Shown here: positions 5,650-9,121 of the stretch, in pieces
How the letters are laid out: the number at the start of each line of letters is the position of its first letter
Position numbering within the stretch: position 1 is the first letter of the stretch
Assembly: GCA_937967425.1 (NCBI GenBank)
Contig: CALBST010000014.1
Coordinates: forward strand, 1 to 9,121
Length of the DNA: 9,121 nucleotides
Reading direction: 5' to 3'
Source: an uncultured Caulobacteraceae bacterium
GTDB lineage: Bacteria; Pseudomonadota; Alphaproteobacteria; Caulobacterales; TH1-2
Translations under genes and position numbers: made by a program
The notes under the pieces: generated by a model
Seen by the model: only the letters and a program-made list of their open reading frames with translations
Told to the model about the DNA's origin: nothing
Database searches by the model: none

Positions 5650-5679
5650 AACCTAGTCGGGCGTATTACGCCTTGGCAA
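5650..5679 (-). promoter_or_regulatory. Candidate promoter of the TIR-ParA gene with palindrome in its spacer
   Basis: On the minus strand TTGCCA (5674-5679) resembles a -35 box (5 of 6) and TAGGTT (5650-5655) a weak -10 box (3 of 6), with an 18-nt spacer. The -10 lies 27 nt upstream of the ATG at 5622. The spacer contains a perfect 6-bp inverted repeat, GGCGTA-T-TACGCC at 5660-5672, placed where a repressor would block polymerase. The -10 match is poor, so the promoter call is tentative; the palindrome itself is certain. Confidence 0.35.
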
Positions 5680-5751
5680 TCTGCCGGGGCTCCCCTTTGG
5701 GGCGCGGCGCGTTGGCAGGAACCCAGGCGCCACACCAAGACTTGGCCGACG

Positions 5752-7089
5752 ATGCCCGATCCGCTTCTCCTCGAAATGTTCCAGCGCCTGGCGATGGCGC
5801 TTGGAATTGGCTTCCTGGTGGGGGTTGAGCGCGGCTGGAAGCACCGCGATGCGCCCGAGGGTGCGCGTGCGGCCGGATTGCGCACCCATGCCGTCTTGGG
5901 CCTGACGGGCGGGATCGCGGGCGCTCTGTTGCCGTTGACGGGCGAGGCGGGTTTTGCGGCTTTGGTGCTCGTGGTTGGCGCCGCGTTCGTGGTGTTCAAA
6001 GTGCGTGAAAGCCAGCACGACAATGACCTTTCGGTCACCGGGACAATCGCGGGGCTCCTGGTGTTCGCGCTTGGCATCTATACGATGTGGGGCGACCTGC
6101 GCATCGCGGCGGCGGCGGGTGTCACGCTTGTTGGGCTGCTCGCGTTCAAGAGCGCGCTGCACGACTGGCTAGACAAGCTCACTTGGAAGGAACTGCGTTC
6201 GGCGCTGCTGATCCTGGGCGCCACCTTCATCGCGCTGCCGCTCTTGCCCGACCGCACAGTCGATATTTGGGACGCGATCAATCCGCGTGAGCTTTGGCTG
6301 CTTACGATCCTCGTCGCGGGCGCTTCGTTTGCCGGTTACCTCGCCGTGCGGGTGCTGGGAGATGACGTTGGCGTGCTGGCTGGCGCTGCAGCTGGAGCGC
6401 TGGTGTCCTCGACCGTGGTGACGGCTGAGCTGGGACGGCGGGTCAAGAGCGGGGAAACGCACGCAATGGTCGGAGGGGCGGCAGCGGCGATCGCGGCGGC
6501 AATCAGTGTCGGCCGAGTCGTCGCCTTGCTGGCGATCACAGCAATGCCCGTCGTGCCGGAGGCTGGGCCAGCGCTCGTGGCGGCGGTATTGGTGTTCGTG
6601 GGCGCGGCGTTCGCCATGCGCCACTTCGACCGCGAAGACGACGGTGCGGACTCGGCTGAAAAACTAAGCAGCCCGCTCAATCTCGTCTCGGTATTCAAGT
6701 TCGCGGCGTTCCTTGGCGCGGTGATCATACTTGGCCGCATTATTTCGGACGCCTATGGCCAAGCGGGACTGCTGCCGTTCGCGGCGACAGCCGGTCTAGC
6801 GGACGTGGACGCGGTGACTCTCGCGGCCAGCAGCCTCGTGCGTGGCGGGCTTGACCCGGCCATCGGCGCCCATGCGGTGATGGTCGCCGTGTTGGTGAAC
6901 ACGCTGGCCAAGGGAATTATCGCCCTTTTCACCGGTGGCTGGCGCTATGCTTCCCTGTATTTCGCTGCGGCCCTAGCCGCGACAATTGCCGCAGCGGCGG
7001 TTTGGTTCTTGGTCACCCCGCTGCTCGCGCCCATGTTTATTGAGCAGGTGCAGCAAGGGGCCTCGCTTGCGGCCGCGATGTTCGGCTAG
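5752..7089 (+). CDS. MgtC/SapB N-terminal and DUF4010 integral membrane protein
   Basis: A 445-aa polytopic inner-membrane protein, joining an MgtC/SapB-type N-terminal domain to a C-terminal DUF4010 domain. The N-terminal signature is present: [12 protein letters not shown] at 18-29, then [14 protein letters not shown] at 41-54, including the ER and RTH motifs. DUF4010 features are [16 protein letters not shown] (159-174) and [16 protein letters not shown] (348-363). About 10-12 hydrophobic segments are visible. The function of this fusion family is not established; MgtC itself is linked to magnesium and acid stress in other bacteria, which should not be transferred directly. The frame is open for 70 codons upstream (from 5542), but that part runs antisense through the TIR-ParA gene. 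The ATG at 5752 starts right before the first membrane helix and matches family N-termini; its Shine-Dalgarno site is weak. It is divergent from the TIR-ParA gene and 11 nt ahead of the DAHP synthase gene. Confidence 0.9.
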   Translation: MPDPLLLEMFQRLAMALGIGFLVGVERGWKHRDAPEGARAAGLRTHAVLGLTGGIAGALLPLTGEAGFAALVLVVGAAFVVFKVRESQHDNDLSVTGTIAGLLVFALGIYTMWGDLRIAAAAGVTLVGLLAFKSALHDWLDKLTWKELRSALLILGATFIALPLLPDRTVDIWDAINPRELWLLTILVAGASFAGYLAVRVLGDDVGVLAGAAAGALVSSTVVTAELGRRVKSGETHAMVGGAAAAIAAAISVGRVVALLAITAMPVVPEAGPALVAAVLVFVGAAFAMRHFDREDDGADSAEKLSSPLNLVSVFKFAAFLGAVIILGRIISDAYGQAGLLPFAATAGLADVDAVTLAASSLVRGGLDPAIGAHAVMVAVLVNTLAKGIIALFTGGWRYASLYFAAALAATIAAAAVWFLVTPLLAPMFIEQVQQGASLAAAMFG

Positions 7090-7100
7090 GGTCTGATGCA

Positions 7101-8480
7101 ATGAAGGACAAATGGACCCCAGCCGGCTGGCGCTTGCTTCCCGCCAAGCATATCCCAACGGATTACCCCGATCCGGCGGCGCTCACGCGTGTCGAGCAGC
7201 AATTGCGGACCTATCCGCCGCTCGTGTTCGCGGGCGAAGCGCGCAAGCTGAAGGCCGAACTGGCGCAGGTGGCGGCTGGAAAGGCGTTTCTGCTGCAGGG
7301 CGGCGATTGCGCCGAGAGCTTCAAGGAATTCCACCCCGACAACATCCGCGACACCTTCCGTACGCTGATGGCGATGAGCGTCGTGCTGACCTTCGCGGCT
7401 TCGCGACCGGTGGTGAAGGTGGGCCGGATCGCGGGCCAGTTCGGCAAGCCGCGCTCGGAGCAGACCGAGACTCAAGGCGGCGTGACGCTCCCTTCCTATC
7501 GCGGCGACAATATCAACGGCATGGAATTCACGCCGGAATCACGGCTGCCCGATCCGGAACGGCTGATAAAGGCCTATTCGCAATCGGCGGCGACACTGAA
7601 CCTCATCCGCGCGTTCGCGAACGGCGGTTACGCCGATCTGCACAACGTGCATCGCTGGATGGTCGGCTTCGTCGCCGATAGCCCGCAAGGCAAGCGCTAT
7701 CATGAGATCGCGGATCGCATCTCAGAAGCCATCGCCTTCATGGAAGCCTGCGGGATCACGCCGCAAAGCGTGCCGCAGGTGCGCCACGTCGATGTTTATA
7801 CGAGTCACGAAGCGCTGCTGCTGGGCTACGAAGAGGCGATGACGCGCGTCGATTCAACGACTGGCGATTGGTATGACACCAGCGCGCACTTCGTTTGGAT
7901 CGGTGATCGTACGCGCCAGCCGGATGGCGCGCACGTTGAGTTCGCACGCGGGATCAAGAACCCGATTGGTTTGAAATGCGGGCCATCGCTTGAGCCGGAT
8001 GAGCTCTTGAGGCTGATCGACATTCTGAACCCGAGCGATGAGCCGGGGCGGATCACTTTGATAGCTCGGTTTGGTTCGGAGAAGGTCGAAGCCGGGCTGC
8101 CGAAGCTCGTGCGCGCAGTGACCAAAGCTGGACGCAACGTTGTTTGGTCGTGCGATCCGATGCACGGTAATACGCTGAAGACGGCGAGCGGCTTCAAGAC
8201 ACGGCCGTTTGATCGGATTCTCGCAGAAGTGCGCGCGTTCACGGATATTTTGCCGGCGGAAGGCGCCTATCCGGGCGGCGTGCACGTCGAGATGACCGGC
8301 CAGCAAGTGACGGAGTGCCTGGGCGGCGCGTCGGCGGTGACGGAGGAGAACCTGTCGAGCCGCTATCACACGCATTGCGATCCGCGCCTCAATGGGCAAC
8401 AGGCGCTTGATCTTGCGTTTCTGATTGCTGAGCAGCTACGAGGCGCACGCGTCAACGGACGCAAAGCGCAGGCTGGCTAA
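7101..8480 (+). CDS. aroG: 3-deoxy-7-phosphoheptulonate synthase, class II
   Basis: Condenses phosphoenolpyruvate and erythrose 4-phosphate to DAHP, the first step of the shikimate pathway to aromatic amino acids, in the cytosol. The 459-aa length is close to that of full-length (alpha-type) class II enzymes. All four metal ligands expected for the class can be assigned: Cys70 in LLQGGDCAE, His355 in SCDPMHGNT, Glu397 in GGVHVEMTG and Asp427 in THCDPRLN. Substrate-site blocks [14 protein letters not shown] (106-119), [11 protein letters not shown] (266-276) and [11 protein letters not shown] (286-296) are intact. The roughly 50-residue N-terminal extension ([20 protein letters not shown] and onward) is the region that carries allosteric elements in class II enzymes. 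The ATG at 7101 has AGGG at 7088-7091, which overlaps the stop of the preceding gene. The stop TAA directly abuts the gshB start. The symbol aroG is a naming convention; the enzyme class is certain. Confidence 0.97.
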   Translation: MKDKWTPAGWRLLPAKHIPTDYPDPAALTRVEQQLRTYPPLVFAGEARKLKAELAQVAAGKAFLLQGGDCAESFKEFHPDNIRDTFRTLMAMSVVLTFAASRPVVKVGRIAGQFGKPRSEQTETQGGVTLPSYRGDNINGMEFTPESRLPDPERLIKAYSQSAATLNLIRAFANGGYADLHNVHRWMVGFVADSPQGKRYHEIADRISEAIAFMEACGITPQSVPQVRHVDVYTSHEALLLGYEEAMTRVDSTTGDWYDTSAHFVWIGDRTRQPDGAHVEFARGIKNPIGLKCGPSLEPDELLRLIDILNPSDEPGRITLIARFGSEKVEAGLPKLVRAVTKAGRNVVWSCDPMHGNTLKTASGFKTRPFDRILAEVRAFTDILPAEGAYPGGVHVEMTGQQVTECLGGASAVTEENLSSRYHTHCDPRLNGQQALDLAFLIAEQLRGARVNGRKAQAG

Positions 8481-9121
8481 ATGAAATCGCTCCGCATTGC
8501 TGTGCAGATGGACCCGATCGAGAAAATGATCGTGAACCATGACACTTCGCTTGCGCTGATGGTCGAGGCGCAGGGGCGCGGGCACGAGGCTTGGTGGTGG
8601 GCGCCGAACGATCTGTTCTACGAACTCGGTGTCGTGAAGGCGAAGGCGCGGCGCGTATCGGTGAGCTTTGAGCAAGGCGCGCACTACACGACGCATGAAG
8701 AAGCGATCCGCCCCGTTGATGATTTCGATGTCGTGCTGGTGCGGCAAGACCCGCCGTTCGACATGGCGTATGTCACCAACACCTACTTGTTGGAGCTCGT
8801 CAAAAAGGCGCGCGTGATCAACCCGCCGCAGGGCATTCGCAACATCTCCGAGAAGTGCTCGATCCTGCACTTTCCGGAACTGACGCCGAAGACATGGGTC
8901 GGGCGCGATCTGGAGTCGCTGACGGCGTTTGCGCGGCGCTTCGATCAGGTTGTGCTCAAGATACTTTTCATGATGGGCGGCGAAGGGGTGATCAAACTCT
9001 CCGCCAGCGATCCGGACTTTGAAGCGAAGGCCAGCGCCTTCCTGGCGGCGACAGGGCGCGAGCCGATCCTGGCGCAAGAATTTTTACCGGCGGTGTCCGG
9101 CGGCGATAAGCGCGTGTTCGT
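8481..9121 (+). CDS. gshB: Glutathione synthetase GshB, 3' end cut by the window
   Basis: Joins gamma-glutamylcysteine and glycine with ATP to make glutathione. The window holds the first 213 codons, about two thirds of the usual 310-320 aa. The N-terminal GshB domain begins with SLRIAVQMDPIEKM (3-16), in line with family N-termini. The diagnostic DFDVVLVRQDPPFDMAYVTN follows (about 82-101), then VINPPQGIRNISEKC, and entry into the ATP-grasp domain with VVLKILFMMGGEGVIKL. Most family members have KPLxGxGG at that glycine-rich loop; here the Pro is Ile and the loop reads LFMMGGEG, a conservative but noticeable departure. The visible part ends at GGDKRVFV, matching the family's GDKR segment. 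ATG follows the DAHP synthase stop with no gap (TAAATG), so translation is probably coupled. Confidence 0.95.
   Translation, partial: MKSLRIAVQMDPIEKMIVNHDTSLALMVEAQGRGHEAWWWAPNDLFYELGVVKAKARRVSVSFEQGAHYTTHEEAIRPVDDFDVVLVRQDPPFDMAYVTNTYLLELVKKARVINPPQGIRNISEKCSILHFPELTPKTWVGRDLESLTAFARRFDQVVLKILFMMGGEGVIKLSASDPDFEAKASAFLAATGREPILAQEFLPAVSGGDKRVF

Noticed and set aside
5692..5702. CCCC-TTT-GGGG hairpin upstream of the MgtC/DUF4010 gene
   Set aside because: The stem is four bases and the next pair outward is mismatched, so there is not enough to claim a regulatory structure.
5542..5751. 70-codon N-terminal extension of the MgtC/DUF4010 protein
   Set aside because: It overlaps the start of the TIR-ParA gene in antisense and has no family similarity; the domain begins just after the ATG at 5752.
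7119..7130. Perfect 12-bp palindrome CCAGCCGGCTGG
   Set aside because: It lies inside the DAHP synthase coding sequence and encodes the ordinary Pro-Ala-Gly-Trp of its N-terminus; at this GC content it is likely chance.

Overview
The window is GC-rich, densely packed bacterial chromosome, most probably from an alphaproteobacterium of the Caulobacterales/Hyphomonadaceae kind. That placement is an inference from base composition, codon use and gene content (an ATE/Bpt-type aminoacyltransferase, a class II DAHP synthase, GshB); no rRNA or tRNA marker is present to confirm it. Most genes are housekeeping or stress related. The most unusual locus is a two-gene unit headed by a TIR-ParA fusion.

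Layout. 1-1004 (+): a DUF559 endonuclease-fold protein, a doublet of inverted REP-like hairpins, and a GNAT acetyltransferase with a TTG start. 1103-1648 (+): a small predicted lipoprotein. 1645-2984 (-): a cupin protein preceded by bpt (N-degron leucyl/arginyl transferase). The two are separated by a 97-nt element with imperfect 20-bp terminal inverted repeats. 2985-3201: an AT-richer divergent promoter region. 3202-3423 (+): a 73-aa protein resembling the first helices of sigma-70 region 2. 3420-5622 (-): TIR-ParA fusion, then a very basic 135-aa orphan coupled by ATGA, then msrB. 5623-5751: divergent intergenic region with a perfect palindrome inside a candidate promoter spacer. 5752-9121 (+): MgtC/DUF4010 membrane protein, class II DAHP synthase, and the start of glutathione synthetase, spaced 11 nt and 0 nt apart.

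How the genes may work together. bpt marks proteins for ClpS/ClpAP-type turnover. msrB and gshB belong to thiol and methionine redox homeostasis, and DAHP synthase opens the shikimate pathway. The TIR-ParA protein joins a TIR domain that keeps the predicted NADase glutamate to a ParA-type ATPase with an intact deviant Walker A motif. Its coupled basic partner could be the ATPase regulator or DNA/target adaptor. This pair is the best candidate for an undescribed system, plausibly an NAD-dependent defence or abortive-infection module, but that function is inferred only from domain architecture.

Both convergent gene pairs (1645-1648 and 3420-3423) end on the same 4-nt CTAA overlap, so neither has room for an intergenic terminator. 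No tRNA, rRNA, CRISPR array, transposase or canonical Rho-independent terminator was seen.
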